A DNA stretch of 64,000 bases from Sciurus carolinensis (GCF_902686445.1 NC_062214.1:45951454-46015453), one strand, 5' to 3'; counted from the first letter of the stretch, positions 35,111 to 48,098 are shown. Made by a program: numbers and translations. Notes: a model not told the origin generated them from the letters alone.

Positions 35111-35840
35111 AAATAGTAGAATCCAGATTTGTCAATATGAACCATGGAAATATCCTCTTTTCTCCACTATTTTGCATTGCCTCCTTTGTCACAAATCAAA
35201 TGTATTATATGGGCTTGAGTTTCTTTCTGCATTCTGTTCCCTTCTATTAATCCATTTATCTTTCCATGCACCAATACCACATTTTCTTGTTTCTTGTCAC
35301 TTTCTAATATTTTTGATACCTGATTAAGTCTTCCTACTTAGTAGTTCTTCAAGAGTGTCTTGACTATTCTTAACCCTATATGAGTTCATATAAATTTTAG
35401 AATCACTTTGTCAGCCTCTAAAAACAATCGTTTTGGAGATTTTGTTTGGAACTGAATTTGACTCCATAGACCAATTTGGAAGTATTGACTTATTTATGAT
35501 GCTTAGTTTTCTAATCCATAAATGTGGCATGTCTCTTCATTTGTTTATTGTATAAAAATCTTATTCTTAGGAATATTATTTTTTAATGTTATTGAAAAAG
35601 GTATATTTTAAATTTCTAATTATTATATACAAAATATATACAAAATGGCTATATGGAAATACTTTAAATCCAGTAAATTTGCTCAATTAACTAATAATTT
35701 ATTTGTAGATTCTTTTGAACTATCTATACCTACAATCACATTGTCTGTGAAAATGGACAGTTTTAATTTTTCCTTTTCAATGGACAGTTTTAATTTTTCC
35801 TTTTCAATTCTTGTAAGTCCTTATAATACAGCATGACAAA
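35111..35840 (-). mobile_element. Old L1 ORF2 fragment (antisense)
   Basis: Antisense ORF2 phrases such as TGACTATTCTTAACCCTATA, TTTTGGAGATTTTGTTTGG and GACTCCATAGACCAATTTGG. No intact frame. A 25-base unit (GGACAGTTTTAATTTTTCC...) is tandemly duplicated near 35756-35806. Confidence 0.6.
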
Positions 35841-35875
35841 ATAAGCAAGTTCAGTGCAAAATTCAATCAATGGTA

Positions 35876-35954
35876 GGCGGGCATGTAGCTCAGTGGTAAA
35901 GCACTTGCCTAACATGTGCAAGACCTGGGTTTGACACCCAGCACCGCACAAAAA
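35876..35954 (+). mobile_element. ID SINE
   Basis: GGGCATGTAGCTCAGTGG, ACTTGCCTAACATGTGCAAG and GGTTTGACACCCAGCACCGC with a very short A-tail. The A and B boxes are both easily seen. Confidence 0.88.
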
Positions 35955-36905
35955 TTTCAGTGTAATTAACTGACCATATCAATAAATCAAAGAAGAAAAA
36001 CCATATCATCACCCCCAATAAATGTAGAAAGAAGATTTGACAAAATTTAACATCCATTATGATAAAAACTCCCTGAAATCTAGGATTAGAAGGAAACTTC
36101 CTCAGTCTGATAAAGGATATCTACAAAAAACCTGAGCTAACATCAATCTTAACAAAAGACTGCATGAAATTCCCCCAATGTTGGGAACGAGGCAAGAAGT
36201 CCACTGACCCCTGCTATTAATTATTGTGCTGGGCAGCCTAATCAGTGCAATAAGGTAAGAAAAAGAAATTTAAAACTTATGGCTTGGAAAGGAAGAAATA
36301 TAATCATGTCTCTTTGCACATAGCATAGTTGAATATGTAGAAAATCTCAAGGAATCCTTAAAAAGACCTATTAGAACTATTAAGTTTAACAAGGTCATTG
36401 GATACAAGGTCAATATACAAAGGCAATTACATTTCTGTATACTGACAATGAATGATTGAAAATCAAATTTAAAAAGGTACCTCTTACAATAGAACCTGAG
36501 ATGAAATGTTTAAGTATAAATCTAATAAAATGTATGCAGGATTTGTATGCTTAAAACTACAAAACACTGATGAAAAAAAATCAAAGACCTTAATAGGTGG
36601 AGAGCTGTATCATATTCATTGGAAGACAGTATTGCTAAGACATCATTTCTCTCCAACTTGATTCAACACAATTTCAATCAGAATCCCAGCAGGGTTTTCG
36701 GTATAAATTGACAAGTTGATTCTGAGCATTTATAAGGAGAGGCAAATGATTCAGAATAGGCAAAATGATTTGGGGAAAAAAAAGATCAAATTTGAAAGTC
36801 ACACTAACTGATTTCAACACTTATTATAAAGCTACAGTAATCAAGAAAATATGATGTCATTTAAACCAAACTTTTAAATTGTATTACATAGATTTCAACA
36901 TTTCT
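35955..36905 (+). mobile_element. Old L1 ORF2 fragment (sense)
   Basis: Sense L1 ORF2 reverse-transcriptase-region phrases: GACAAAATTTAACATCCATT, AAAAACTCCCTGAAATCTAGG, GATTCAACACAATTTCAATC and TTATAAAGCTACAGTAATCAAG. Multiple frameshifts and stops. Confidence 0.7.
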
Positions 36906-37960
36906 GACTTGGATTGGAAAAAGCATATCAGAAAAATCTAGGGGATTTGCATCCAGTTCACCACTCTTCCATACATTCCCATTCTAATCCAGTGGTCCTT
37001 ATTGATTTTGGTCCCTCTTCCCTCATTGAGAACAGTACTTTCATAGCCCTGGTTACTGTAGTGACTATTGGCTCAGAGCAGAATCACTACCCTAAAAGTT
37101 GTCTTCAGTAGAAAGGTTAAGCTTCCCCGGGGAGTAATCTGCATTCAATGACTGAATGTTTGATAGATACAAGAATATAAAGAATGACCCTCCTTGCCTC
37201 AGTGAAGACTTTTTTTGAAGGGCTATGCTCCCTGCAGGATTCTCTGAGGTCTTGTGAGTTCTCTTTGTACCAATTCTATTGCCAGCATTCCCTCACAGAT
37301 GTTATCCCCAAAAGTATTCCCAATTAATCTCTTGGAGACAACATCTGTTTTAGAATATGTCTTCAGGAAACCTGATCCTTGATAGTTACCTTTTATCTGA
37401 TCTGTCAGAGATAGAGGAAGATGTCACTAGAAGATTCTTTTCCTCTTCCCATTCTATCTCCTATTGCCCCTGATCATAGGAAAATTTGATTAATTTATTC
37501 TTACAAATGCTAGATACAAATATAAAACTTTTATATGTTTTGGTGCAATTCTATTTAGAAAGTGCAGGTTCATGAAACTAATTCATTTTGAATTGTACTC
37601 TTTTATTTACTATGATACTCTGCACATTTAATGTTTGTCCTAAATTCTAATCTGTTTGATATTAATTTTGTAACTTGCTTTTGTATTCTCTGAATCTGGC
37701 TGATAGACACTCACCTGGCTTTTGACATTCTTGATGTGACATTGTTGTTAATGAATCAAGGGATTTATCTTTTAATGTATTTTAATCTTTATTATGATTA
37801 TTATAATTGGCCTGTCTTGTCTTGCTCCAGTCATCTTTTTTTCCCTCCTTTTTATTCTTTTTTTTTTTTTGCCTTTTAAAAATGGTTCTATGTCTGCACA
37901 CCATGTGTGTTTTGCATTCATCTTCAGTGATCAAAAAAACATATATCCTGTTTTATTTTA
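36906..37960. other. Unassigned intergenic DNA
   Basis: No coding or transposon signal recognised. Confidence 0.4.
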
Positions 37961-37964
37961 TTTT

Positions 37965-38133
37965 TATGGTACTGGGATTGAACCCAGGAGTGCTCTGCCT
38001 TAGCAGAGCAATAGACCTTTTTTATTTTGAGATAGGATCTTGCTAAGTTGCCAAGGCTGGCTTTGAACTTGTGATCCTCCTGCTTCAGCCTCCTGAGTGG
38101 CTGCAATTACAGGTATAATTGTGCCACCACACC
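37965..38133 (-). mobile_element. B1-ID composite SINE
   Basis: The ID half (GGTACTGGGATTGAACCCAG) is fused to the B1 half (TTGAGATAGGATCTTGC, TCAGCCTCCTGAGTGGCTGC), both minus strand. Confidence 0.85.
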
Positions 38134-39747
38134 AACTTAATGATTATCTTTAAGCTTTCCAGAAACAATATTTAACTCCTATTTCCACAACCTTCAGAGA
38201 CAAAGGGAAAATTAGATATTGAAATCTCTTCTATAGATCAAGAAATTTGGTACAGTTTTATTCCTCTCTCTTGCCTTGTTACTGTTTTTGTGCTTTTATG
38301 TGTTACTGAGTATTAGATACAAATAATTGATGTTTTATATTATATTTTATAATAATTTTTGAAAGGAAGGTGGTATAATTTTACTTGCATTTATAGTTTA
38401 GAATTTTTAATTTTTTATGTGTTCTTTTATTTGTACATGACAATAGAGTATATTTTGACATATTTATACAAACATGAAGTTTGTCTTATTCTAATTCATA
38501 TCCCAGTCTTGTGGTGGTACATGATATGGAGATTCACTGTGGTGTATTCATATATGTACACAGGAAAGTCATGTTAGATTCATTCCACTGTCTTTCCTAT
38601 TCCTATCTTCCCTTCCCTTCGTTCCCTTTTGTCTAATCCACTGAACTTCTATTCTCACCCTCCCCGCTTGTTGTGTGTTAGCATCAACATATCAAAGAGA
38701 AAATTTGATTTCTGTTGTTTTGGGATAGATTATTTCACTTAGCATGATAGTCTCCAGATTCATTTATTTACTAGCAAATGTCATAAGGTCATTCTTTTTT
38801 ATGACTGAGTAATACTCCATTGTGCATATATACCACATCTTTATGCATTCATCTGTTGAAGGGCACCTGGGTTGGTTCCATTGCTTAACTATTTTGAATT
38901 GAGCTGCTATAAGCAATGATGTGACTGTGTCACTGTAATATGCTGATTTTAAATCCTTTGGAAATGTACGAAGGAGTGGGATAACCAGGTCAAATGGTGG
39001 TTCCATTCCAAGTTTTCAGAGGAATCCCCATACTGCTTTCCAGAGTGGCTGTACCAATTTGCAGTCTCACCAGCAATATATGAGTGTACCTTTTCCCCCA
39101 CATCCTTGCCAACCAACATTTATTGTTGCTTGTACTCTTGATAATTGCCATTCTGACTGGAGTGTGGTGAAATCTCAGTGCATTTTAAATTTGCATTTTT
39201 CTAATTGTTAGAGATGTTGAATATTTTTTCATGTATTTGTTAACTATTCATATTTCTTCTTCTTTGAAGTTGTCTGTTTAGTTCCTTTGTCCATTTATTG
39301 CCTGGGTTATTTGGGGGTTTTTTGGTGTTATATTTTTTGAGTTCTTTGTATATCCTGCAGATTAATGCTCTATCTGAAGTGGCAAAGATTTTCTACCATT
39401 CTGTGGGCTCTCTCTTTATGCTCTTGTTACCTTTGCTGTGAAGATTTTTAGTTTGATACTATCCTATTTATTGATTCTTCTTTCATTTTAGTAGTCTTAT
39501 TGAGGAAGTTGGACTGTTGGGCCTACATTTTCTTATATTAGGTGCAAGGTTTCTGGTCTAATGCCTAGATCTTTGATTCACTTTGAGTTGAGTTTCGTGT
39601 AGGGTGAGAGATAGGAGTTAAATTTCATTCTACTACATATGGATTTCCAGTTTTCCCAGCACCATTTGTTGAAGAGGCTATCTTTTCTCCAGTGTGTGTT
39701 TTTTGCACCTTTGTGTAGTATGAGATAACTGTATTTATATGGGTTTG

Positions 39748-40175
39748 TGTTATGGTTTGGATATGAGGTGTCCCCCAAAAGCTCATGTGTGATACAATGC
39801 AAGAAGGTTTAGAGAAGAAATGATTGGGTTATGAGAGCCTTAACCCCATCAGTGAATTAATTCCCTGATGGGATTAGCTGGGTAATAACTGAAGGCAGGT
39901 AGGGTGTAACAGGAGGAGGTGGGTCATTGGGGGCATGCCTTTGGGGTATATATTTTGTTTCTGGTGAGTGTAATCTCTCTGCTTTCTGATCATCGTGTGA
40001 GACACTTCCCTCTACCACACTCTTCCACCATGATGTTGTACCTCACTTCGAACCCCAAGGAATGGAGCCAGCTGTCTTTGGATTGAGACCTCTGAAACTG
40101 TGAGCCCCCAAATAAACTTTCCTCCTCTGTAATTGTTCTTGTTATGTTGTTTAGTCACAGCAGCTGATTAAAATA
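39748..40175 (+). mobile_element. MaLR-type solo LTR with 5-bp TSD
   Basis: TGTTATGGTTTGGATATGAG at the start, AATAAACTTTCCTCC near the end, and GTTTG repeated at 39743-39747 and 40176-40180. The uninterrupted L1 homologue at 44.27 kb shows the empty site. The 5-base duplication and LTR layout support an ERVL/MaLR LTR of 428 bases. Confidence 0.85.
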
Positions 40176-40517
40176 GTTTGTCTCTGTGTCTTCTATTCTG
40201 TTCCATTGGTCTTCATGTCTGGTTTGGTATCAATACCATATTCTTTTTGTTACTATAGGACTGTAGTATAAGTTAAGGTCTGGTATTATGCTTCCTGCTT
40301 CACTTTTCTCATTAAGGATTGCTTTGGCTATTCTGGGCCTCTTACTTTTCCAAATGAATTTCATGATTGCTTTTTCTATTTCTAAGAATGTCATTGGAAT
40401 TTTAATAGAAATTGCATTAAATCTGTATAGCACTTTTGGTAGTATGGCCATTTTGACAATATTAATTCTGCCTATGCAATAGCATGGTGATCTTTCCATC
40501 TTCTAAGGTCTTCTTCA

Positions 40518-40728
40518 TTTGGGGGCAGGGGGTACCAGGGATTGAACTCAGGGTCACTCGACCACTAAGCCACACGTCCCCAGCCCTATTTTGTGTTTAT
40601 TTAGAGACAGGGTCTCACTTTGTTGCTTAGCACCTCGCTTTTGCTGAGGTTGGCTTTGAACTTGCTATCCTCCTATCTCAGCCTCCTGAGCTGCGGGGAT
40701 TACAGGCTTGCACCACTGCACCCATCAA
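40518..40728 (-). mobile_element. B1-ID composite SINE with TSD
   Basis: ID half GGTACCAGGGATTGAACTCAG and B1 half GAGACAGGGTCTCACTTTG... on the minus strand, flanked by GTCTTCTTCA at 40508-40517 and 40729-40738. It is inserted in L1 ORF2 sequence. Confidence 0.88.
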
Positions 40729-41275
40729 GTCTTCTTCAAGTTTTCTTTAGTGTCCTAAAGTTTTCATTGCAGAGGTATTTCACTTCTTTGGTTAGATTGA
40801 TTTCCAAATTTTTTTTGAGGCTATTGTGAATGAGATAGTTTTCCTAATTTCTCTTTCAGTTGATTCATCATTGGTATATAGGAATGCAATTGATTTATGG
40901 GTATTAATTTTTTATCCTGCTACTTATATCCTGAATTCATTTGAGTTCTAGAAGTTTTCTGGTGGAGTTTTTCTTTGGTCTTCTAAATATAGAATTTTGT
41001 CATTGCAAATAGGAATAGTTTGAGCTCTTTTCCTATTTGTATCCCCCTAATTTCTTTCTTTTGCCTAATTGCTCTGGCTAGAGTTTCAAGAATTATTTTG
41101 AGTAGAAGTGGTGAAAGAGAGCATCCCTATCTTGTTCCAGTTTTTCTCCATTTAGAATGAGGTTGGTCTTAGGTTTAATGTATATAGCTTTTACAATGTC
41201 GATGTATGTTCCTACTACCCCTAGTTTTTCTAGTGTTTTTAATATGACTGGATGAAAATTTTTCATCCATTTTTG

Positions 41276-41735
41276 TTAATTTTGTTAATTTCTTTTTATT
41301 GTGGTAAAATGTATATAACATAATGACTTTTAATATTTAATTTGTTTTTTAACCAAATATTTTGATTTCTGTTTCTTTTTTAATGCAAACTACCAGTTCT
41401 CCATACCATCACTTTTCTTTCTTTTCCTTTCTTTAAAAAAAAGATGAATGAATCTACTTCTGTCTGGTAAGGTTAAGAAACATCATTCAGCCATAAGCTC
41501 TGGTCTCTGAGCAAAAAATATGATTAATTATATGTAAAAAGTACATCAAATAATGCAATATTCTGATTTGAGATGCCTGATTGACAGATTAAAAATATAA
41601 ATTTTTTCCTTGAGAGTATGATCACTCTTGTTGCAAACATCATTGATTCTAGGAAACTGGTTTCAAAGAGATCTAGAATGGATTGTGTAAAATTCCAAAG
41701 AGTCTTTGAGTCATTCAGTCAATGTATTCAGTTTC
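41276..41735. other. Between L1 fragments
   Basis: The first part (TTTTTATTGTGGTAAAATGTATATAACATAA) looks like the antisense 3' end of an old L1. The rest, 41410-41735, is unassigned. Confidence 0.4.
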
Positions 41736-42793
41736 AATAGAACAGTCTGCTGGGATTTTGGTTGGAATTGTGTTGAACCTGTAGATCAATTTATGGAGAA
41801 CTATCATTTTGACCATATTGAATTTTGTAACTTATAAACCTTATTTAGGTCTTCTTTAATTTCTACCAGTAATGTTTTAGGATTGTCAGCATATACATAT
41901 TGCATGATTGCATGTATTTGTCTTTAAGTAATTTATAATTTTGTTGCTATTGTCAATGATATGTTTTTGATTTAATTTTTGGATTGTTTGTTGTTAGTAT
42001 ATAAAATTCAGTTGCTTTGTACATATTTACCTTCTCTCCTGTATGCTCTTACAGAATTCACATTTTAGTTCTAGTAATTTTTTATAGATTTCTTTGGAAT
42101 CTTATATATATATGATCTCATCTACAAATGCAGAGTTATTTGTTTCTTCCCCAATTTCCATAATGTTGATTTAGTTCTCTCACCTTATAGCAAAGATAAG
42201 GACCACTAGCTTAATATTGAAAGAAAGTGATGAAAGAAGATATTCCTGATTTTTTTTTTTTTTTGCAATCTTAGGGGAAAGCATTTGGTCTTTTGCTGGT
42301 AAGTATTATATTTAACTTTTTGTTTTTGGTTGTGTTGTTGCTTCTATATCTAGGTTTCTAGCACTTTTTATCTTGCTTTTTGTCAAATACCTTTTTTGCA
42401 CATACTCAGATATGGTTTTCTCTATTCTGTTCATGTTGCAATTTACATTGTTTCTTTTTAATATCAAGTCAACCTTAGTTATGATGCATTATCCTTTTTA
42501 TAAAATGATGAATTTTAAAAAGTTTTAAGGATTTTTCCATCTGTGTTCCACTTCTCTGTTTTAGCATTCTGATCCCCCCACTAATCTTTTGGGTTTGTTG
42601 GGGTACATCTTCTAATACTTCATTTTAAAGATATATTTTAAAAAATCTTCATACTCTTATCAGATATAGAAGCAAATGATAATTTACATTATAAAAACAG
42701 TGTTCATATATGAAGGTATGTGTGTATATATAGATGGAAATATAGTACATATCCTCTCTATATAAATGGAAGTATACGATACAAATTCATTTT
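41735..42793 (-). mobile_element. Old L1 ORF2/3' region, left of the young L1
   Basis: Antisense ORF2 phrases (GGGATTTTGGTTGGAATTGT, GTAGATCAATTTATGGAGAA). The final part to 42793 appears to continue at 48938, beyond the young L1 inserted in it. Confidence 0.6.
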
Positions 42794-42850
42794 AATTTGC
42801 TTTTTTTTTTGTCTTTTTATGTTATTTATTTATTTACTTATTTATTTAAT

Positions 42851-42900
42851 ACCAGGGTTGAACTCAGGGGTACTTAAACACTGAGCCACATCCCCAGTCC
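42851..42900 (-). mobile_element. Partial ID SINE at the 3' end of the L1
   Basis: Minus strand: GGACTGGGGATGTGGCTCAG, then GAGTTCAACCCTGGTATT and an AAATAAATAAGTAAAT tail ending in a poly(A) run at the L1 target duplication. It lies on the same strand as the L1 and within the L1's duplication. Confidence 0.8.
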
Positions 42901-43109
42901 TTTTTTATATTTTATTTTATTGTAAACAAATGGGATACATGTTGTTTCTCTGTTTGTACATGGCGTAAAGGCATACCATTTGTGTAATCATAAATTTACA
43001 TAGGGTAATGTTGTTTGATTCATTCTGTTATTTTTTCTATTCCCCCCACCCCTCCCATCCCTCTTTTCCCTCTATACAGTCCTTCCTTCCTCCATTCTTG
43101 CCCCCCCAC

Positions 43110-43149
43110 CCCTAACCCTAACCCTAACTCTAAGCCTAACACTAACCCC
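43110..43149 (-). repeat. Telomere-like G-rich tract in L1 3' UTR
   Basis: On the minus strand, repeated GGGTTA-type hexamers with variants (GTGTTA, GGCTTA, GAGTTA). The same tract occurs at 23111-23144 in the other younger L1. Confidence 0.85.
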
Positions 43150-43174
43150 TCCCACCCACCATTATGTGTCATCA

Positions 43175-46100
43175 TCCACTTATCAGCAATATCATTTGTC
43201 CTTTTGTATTTTGATATTGGCTTATCTCACTTAGCATGATATTCTCCAATTTCATCCATTTGCCTGCAAATGCCATAATTTTATCATTCTTTATGGCAGA
43301 ATAATATTCCATTGTATATATATATATATACCACAGTTTCTTTATCTATTCATCAATTGAAGGATATCTACGTTGGTTCCACAATCTGGCTATGGTGAAT
43401 TGAGCAGCAATGAACATTGATGTGGCTGTATCTATGTAGTATGTGGATTTTAAGTCCTTTGGGTATAGGCCAAGGAGTGGGGTAGCTGGGTCACATGGTG
43501 GTTCCATTCCAAGCTTTCTGAGGAATCTCCATACTGCTTTCCAGAGTGGCTGCACTAATTTGCAACCCCACCAGCAATGTATGAGTGTACCTTTTTCCCC
43601 ACATCCTCACCAACACCTATTGTTGCTTGTGTTCTTGATAATTGCCATTCTAATTGGGGTGAGATGGAATCTTAGGGTGGTTTTGATTTGCATTTCTCTT
43701 ATTACTAGAGATGTTGAACATTTTTTCATATATCTGTTGATTGCTTGTACATCATCTTCTGTGAAGTGTCTGTTCATTTCTTTAGCCCATTTGTTGATTG
43801 GATTATTTGTATTCCTGGTGTAGAGTTTTTTGAGTTCTCTAGATATTCTGGAAATTAGTGCTCTATCTGAAGTATGATTGGCAAAGATTTTCTCCCACTC
43901 TGTAGGCTTTCTCTTCACATTACTGATAGTTTCCTTTGCTGAGAGAAAGCTTTTTAGTTTGAATCTATCCCAGTTGTTGATTCTTGCTTTTATTTCTTGT
44001 GGTATGGCAGTTCTGTTAAGGAAGTCTGATCCTAAGCCAACAAGTTGAAGGTTTGGACCTACTTTTTCTTCTATAAGATGAAGGGTCTCTGGCCTGATTC
44101 TGAGGTCCTTGATCCATTTTGAGTTGAGTTTTGTGCAGGGTGAGAGATATGGGTTTAATTTCATTCTGTTGCATATGGATTTCCAGTTTTCCCAGCACCA
44201 TTTGTTGAAGAGGCTATCTTTTCTCCATTGCATATTTTTGGCCCCTTTGTCTAGTATGAGAATATTGTATTTATTTGGGTTTGTGTCCATGTCCTCTATT
44301 CTGTACCATTGATCTACCTGTCTATTTTGGTACCAATACCATGCCATTTTTGTACTATTGCTTTGTAGTAGAGTTGAAGATCTGGTATTGCAATACCCCC
44401 TGCTTTGTTCTTTCTGCTAAGGATTGCTTTAGCTATTCTGGGTTTCTTATTCTTCCAGATGAATTTCATAATTGCTTGCTCTATTTCTGTAAGGTACATC
44501 ATTGGGATTTTAATTGGAATTGCATTGAATCTGTATAGCACTTTTGGTAGTATGGCCATTTTGACAATATTAATTCTTCCTATCCAAGAACATGGGAGAT
44601 CTTTCCATCTTCTAAGATTTTCTTTAATTTCTTTCTTTAGTGTTCTGTAGTTCTCATTGTAGAAGTCTTTCACCTCTTTTGTGAGATTGATTCCCAAGTA
44701 TTTTATTTTTTTTGAGGCTATTGTGAATGGGGTAGTTTTCCTAACTTCTCTTTCTGAAGATTCATCACTTATGTATAAAAATGCATTGGATTTATGAGCA
44801 TTGATCTTGTAACCTGCTACTTTACTGAATTCCCTTATGAGTTCTAAAAGTTTTCTGGTGGAGTTTCCAGGTTCCTCTAAATATATAATCATGTCATCAG
44901 CAAACAGGGATAGTTTGAGTTCTTCTTTTCCTATTCGTATCCCTTTAATTTCTTTGGTTTGTCTAATTGCTCTGGTTAGAGTTTCAAGGATGATGTTGAA
45001 TAGAAGTGGTGAAAGAGGGCATCCCTGCCTTGTTCCAGTTTTTAGGGGGAATGCTTTCAGTTTTTCACCATTTAGAATGATATTGGCCATGGACTTAGTG
45101 TAGTTTACAATGTTAAGGAAGTTGTCAGTATCCCTATTTTTTCTAGTGTTTTGAGCATGAAGGGATGCTGCATTTTATCAAATGCTTTTCCTGCATCTAT
45201 TGAAATAATCATGTAATTCTTAACTTTAAGTCTATTGATATGGTGAATGACATTTATTAATTTCTGGATGTTGAACCAACCTTGCATCCCTGGGATAAAA
45301 CCCACTTGATCATGGTGGGTTTATAATTTTTAATATATTTTTGTATGCGATTTGCTAAAATTTTGTTGAGAATTTTTGCGTCGATGTTCATTAAGGATAT
45401 TGGTCTGAAATTTTCTTTCCTCGATGTGTCTCTGTCTGGTTTAGGTATCAGGGTGATATTGGCTTCATAGAATGAGTTTGGGAGGGTTCCCTCCTCTTCT
45501 ATTTCATGGAATACTTTGAGGAGTATTGGAATGAGCTCTTCTTTATAGGTTTTGTAGAACTTGGCTGAGAACCTATCTGGTCCCGGATTTTTCTTTGTTG
45601 GTAGGCTTTCGATGACCTCTTCTATTTCATTGCTTGAAATTGATTTATTTAAGTTGTGTATGTCCTCCTGGTTCAGTTTAGGTAATTCATGTGTCTCTAG
45701 AAACTTGTTGATGTCTTCGAGGTTTTCTGTTTTGTTGGAGTATAGATTTTCAAAATAGCTTCTAATTATGTTTTATATTTCACTCATGTCTGAGGTGATA
45801 TTTCCTTGTTCATTCTGAAGTTTAGTAATTTGAGTTTTCTCTCTCTTTCTCTTTGTTTGTGTGGCTAAGGGTTTATCACTTTTGTTTATTTTTTCAAAGA
45901 ACCAATTCTTTATTTTGTTAATTTTTTCAATTGTTTCTTTTGTTTCAATTTCTTTGATTTGGCTCTGATTTTAACTATTTCCTGTCTTCTGCTACTTTTG
46001 GTGTTGGTCTGCTCTTCTTTTTCTAGGGCTTTGAGCTGTAGTGTTAAGTCGTTTATTTGTTGATTTTTACTTCTTTTGTTGAATGCGCTCCATGAAATAA

Positions 46101-46990
46101 ATCTTCCTTTAAGTACTGCTTTCATAGTGTCCCAGAGATTTTGATATGATGTGTCTTTGTTCTCGTTTACTTCTAAGAATTTTTTTATTTCCCTCCTGAT
46201 GTCTTCTGTTATCCATTCATCATATAATAGTGTATTATTTAATCTCCAGGTATTGGGAAAGTTTCTGTTGTTTATTCTGTCTTTTTTTCTAATTTCAATC
46301 CATTATGATCTGATAGAATACAAGGTAGTATCTCTATCTTCTTGTATTTGCTAACAGTAGCTTTGTGGCATAAAATATGGTCTATTTTAGAGAAGGATCC
46401 ATGTGCTACTGAGAAGAAAGTGTATTCATTCTTTGTTGGATTGTATATTGTATATATGTCCATTAAGTCTAAATTGTTGATTGTGTTATTGAGATCTGTG
46501 GTTTCTTTATTCAATTTTTGTTTGGAAGATCTATCCAGTGGTGAGAGAGGTGTATTAAAATTGCCTAGTATTATTGTGTTGTGGTCTATTTGATTTCTGG
46601 AATTGAGAAGGATTTGCTTGACATACATGGTTGAGCCAATGTTCAGGGCATAGTATTTATGATTGTTATGTCTTGCTGATTTATGCTTCCCTTAAGTAGT
46701 ATATAATGTCCTTCTTTATCCCTTCTGACTAGTTTTGGCTTGAAATCCACATTATCTGAAATGAGGATGGATACTCCAGCTATTTTGCTGTGTCTGTGTG
46801 CATGGTATGTTTTTTCCCATCCTTTAACCTTTAGTCTGTGGGTATCTCTTTCTATGAGATGAGTCTCTTGCCAGCAGCATATTGTTGGATTTTTCTTTTT
46901 AATCCAATCTGCCAGTCTATGTCTTTTAATTGATGAGTTCAGGCCATTAACATTCAAGGTTATTATTGTGATATGATTTGTATTCCCAGT
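43175..46990 (-). pseudogene. L1 ORF2 (broken)
   Basis: Endonuclease plus reverse transcriptase of L1, needed for target-primed reverse transcription. The N-terminal endonuclease is seen at 46643-47002 (LNVNGLNSSIKRHRLADWI, WQETHL), with its C-terminal SDH block in a later frame (46272-46628). RT pieces lie at 45105-45305 ([11 protein letters not shown], with Gly where most L1s have Glu) and 44314-45090, with the FADDM catalytic motif in [12 protein letters not shown]. The C-terminal region is at 43607-44347 and 43346-43555. At least five stops or frameshifts separate these parts, so no full protein can be made. Confidence 0.9.
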
Positions 46991-47084
46991 CATTTGACTC
47001 ATTTTTGTTTTTTGACATGATTTGGTTTCTCCTGTATTTGGCTATTCCTTTAGGCTAGTTCCTCCCGTTGCTGATTTGCATCGT

Positions 47085-48098
47085 TGTTTTTCATCTCTTC
47101 CTCATGGAATATTTTGCTGAGAGTGTTCTGTAATGCTGACTTTCTTTTTGTAAATTCTTTTAGCTTTTGTTTATCATGGAAGGATTTTATTTTGTCATCA
47201 AATCTGAAAGTACGTTTTGCTGGGTATAAGATTCTTGGTTGGCTTCCGTTTTCTTTCAGGGCTTGGTAAATGTTGTTCCAGGCCCTTCTAGCTTTTAGGG
47301 TCTGGATTGAAAAATCTGCTGATATTCTTATTGGTTTCCCCTGAATATAATTTGATTCTTTTCTCTCGCAGCCTTTATAATTCTGTGTTTATTTTGTATG
47401 TTAGGTATTTTCATAATAATGTGCCTTGGTGTGGATCTGTTGTAATTTTGTATATTTGGAGTCCTATAAGCCTCTTGTACTTGGTTTTCCATTTCATTCT
47501 TCAGATTTGGAAAATTTTCTGATATTATTTCATTGAATAGATTGTTTATTCCTTTGGTTTATTTCTCTAAGCCTTCCTCAATCCCAATAATTCTTAAATT
47601 TGGCTTTTTCATGATATCCCATAATTCTTGTAGATTCTGTTCATGATTTCTTACCATCTTCTCTGTTTCATCAATTTTGTTTTCAAGATTAAATATTTTG
47701 CCTTCAATGTCTGAGGTTCTGACTTCCAGGTGTTCTATCCTATTGGTTATGCTTTCTATGGAGTTTTTAACTTGGTTTATTGTTTCCTTCATTTCAAGGA
47801 TTTCTGTTTTGTTTTTTTTTTTCAGTATCTCTAACTCTTTATTGAAATGATCTCTTGCTTCCTGTATTTGCTCTTTTAACTGTTGATTGGTGTGATCATT
47901 TAATGCCTGCATTTGCTCTTTCATCTCTTCCTTCAATGCCTGCATTTGCTCTTTCATCTCCTCATTTGCTTCCCTGATTGTTTTAATTATGTACATTCTG
48001 AACTCCCTTTCTGACATTTCTTCTGCTGTGCTGTCATTGGGTTTTATTGATATAGTAAATAGGTTTGTTTGGGACATTTTCTTCCCTGGTTTTCTCAT
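47085..48098 (-). pseudogene. L1 ORF1 (truncated by a stop)
   Basis: ORF1p is the trimeric RNA-binding chaperone of L1. The open part, 47559-48098 (179 residues), is mostly coiled coil: charged heptads with MKEQMQAL occurring twice 11 residues apart, then a region entering the RRM at PNLRIIGIEEG. A TAA at 47559-47561 ends it there. Homologous RRM/C-terminal sequence continues to about 47085 in a broken state. The start at 48098 follows the tandem-unit 5' UTR. Confidence 0.85.

Larger units (their letters stand above)
38395..41275 (-). mobile_element. L1, 5'-truncated, interrupted by an LTR and a SINE
   Basis: The 3' UTR lies at the left (GTACATGACAATAGAGTATA), then antisense ORF2 C-terminus, the region upstream of it, and RT-domain sequence (AATTTCATGATTGC, ATTGCTCTGGCTAGAGTTTC) up to about 41275. 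It is interrupted by the LTR at 39748-40175 and the SINE at 40518-40728; L1 sequence resumes after each. It is older than the 42.8-48.9 kb L1, with more stops and no telomere-like tract. Confidence 0.85.

Noticed and set aside
47902..47968. CRISPR-like direct repeat
   Set aside because: Only two copies, within L1 ORF1 coding sequence; the genome is mammalian.
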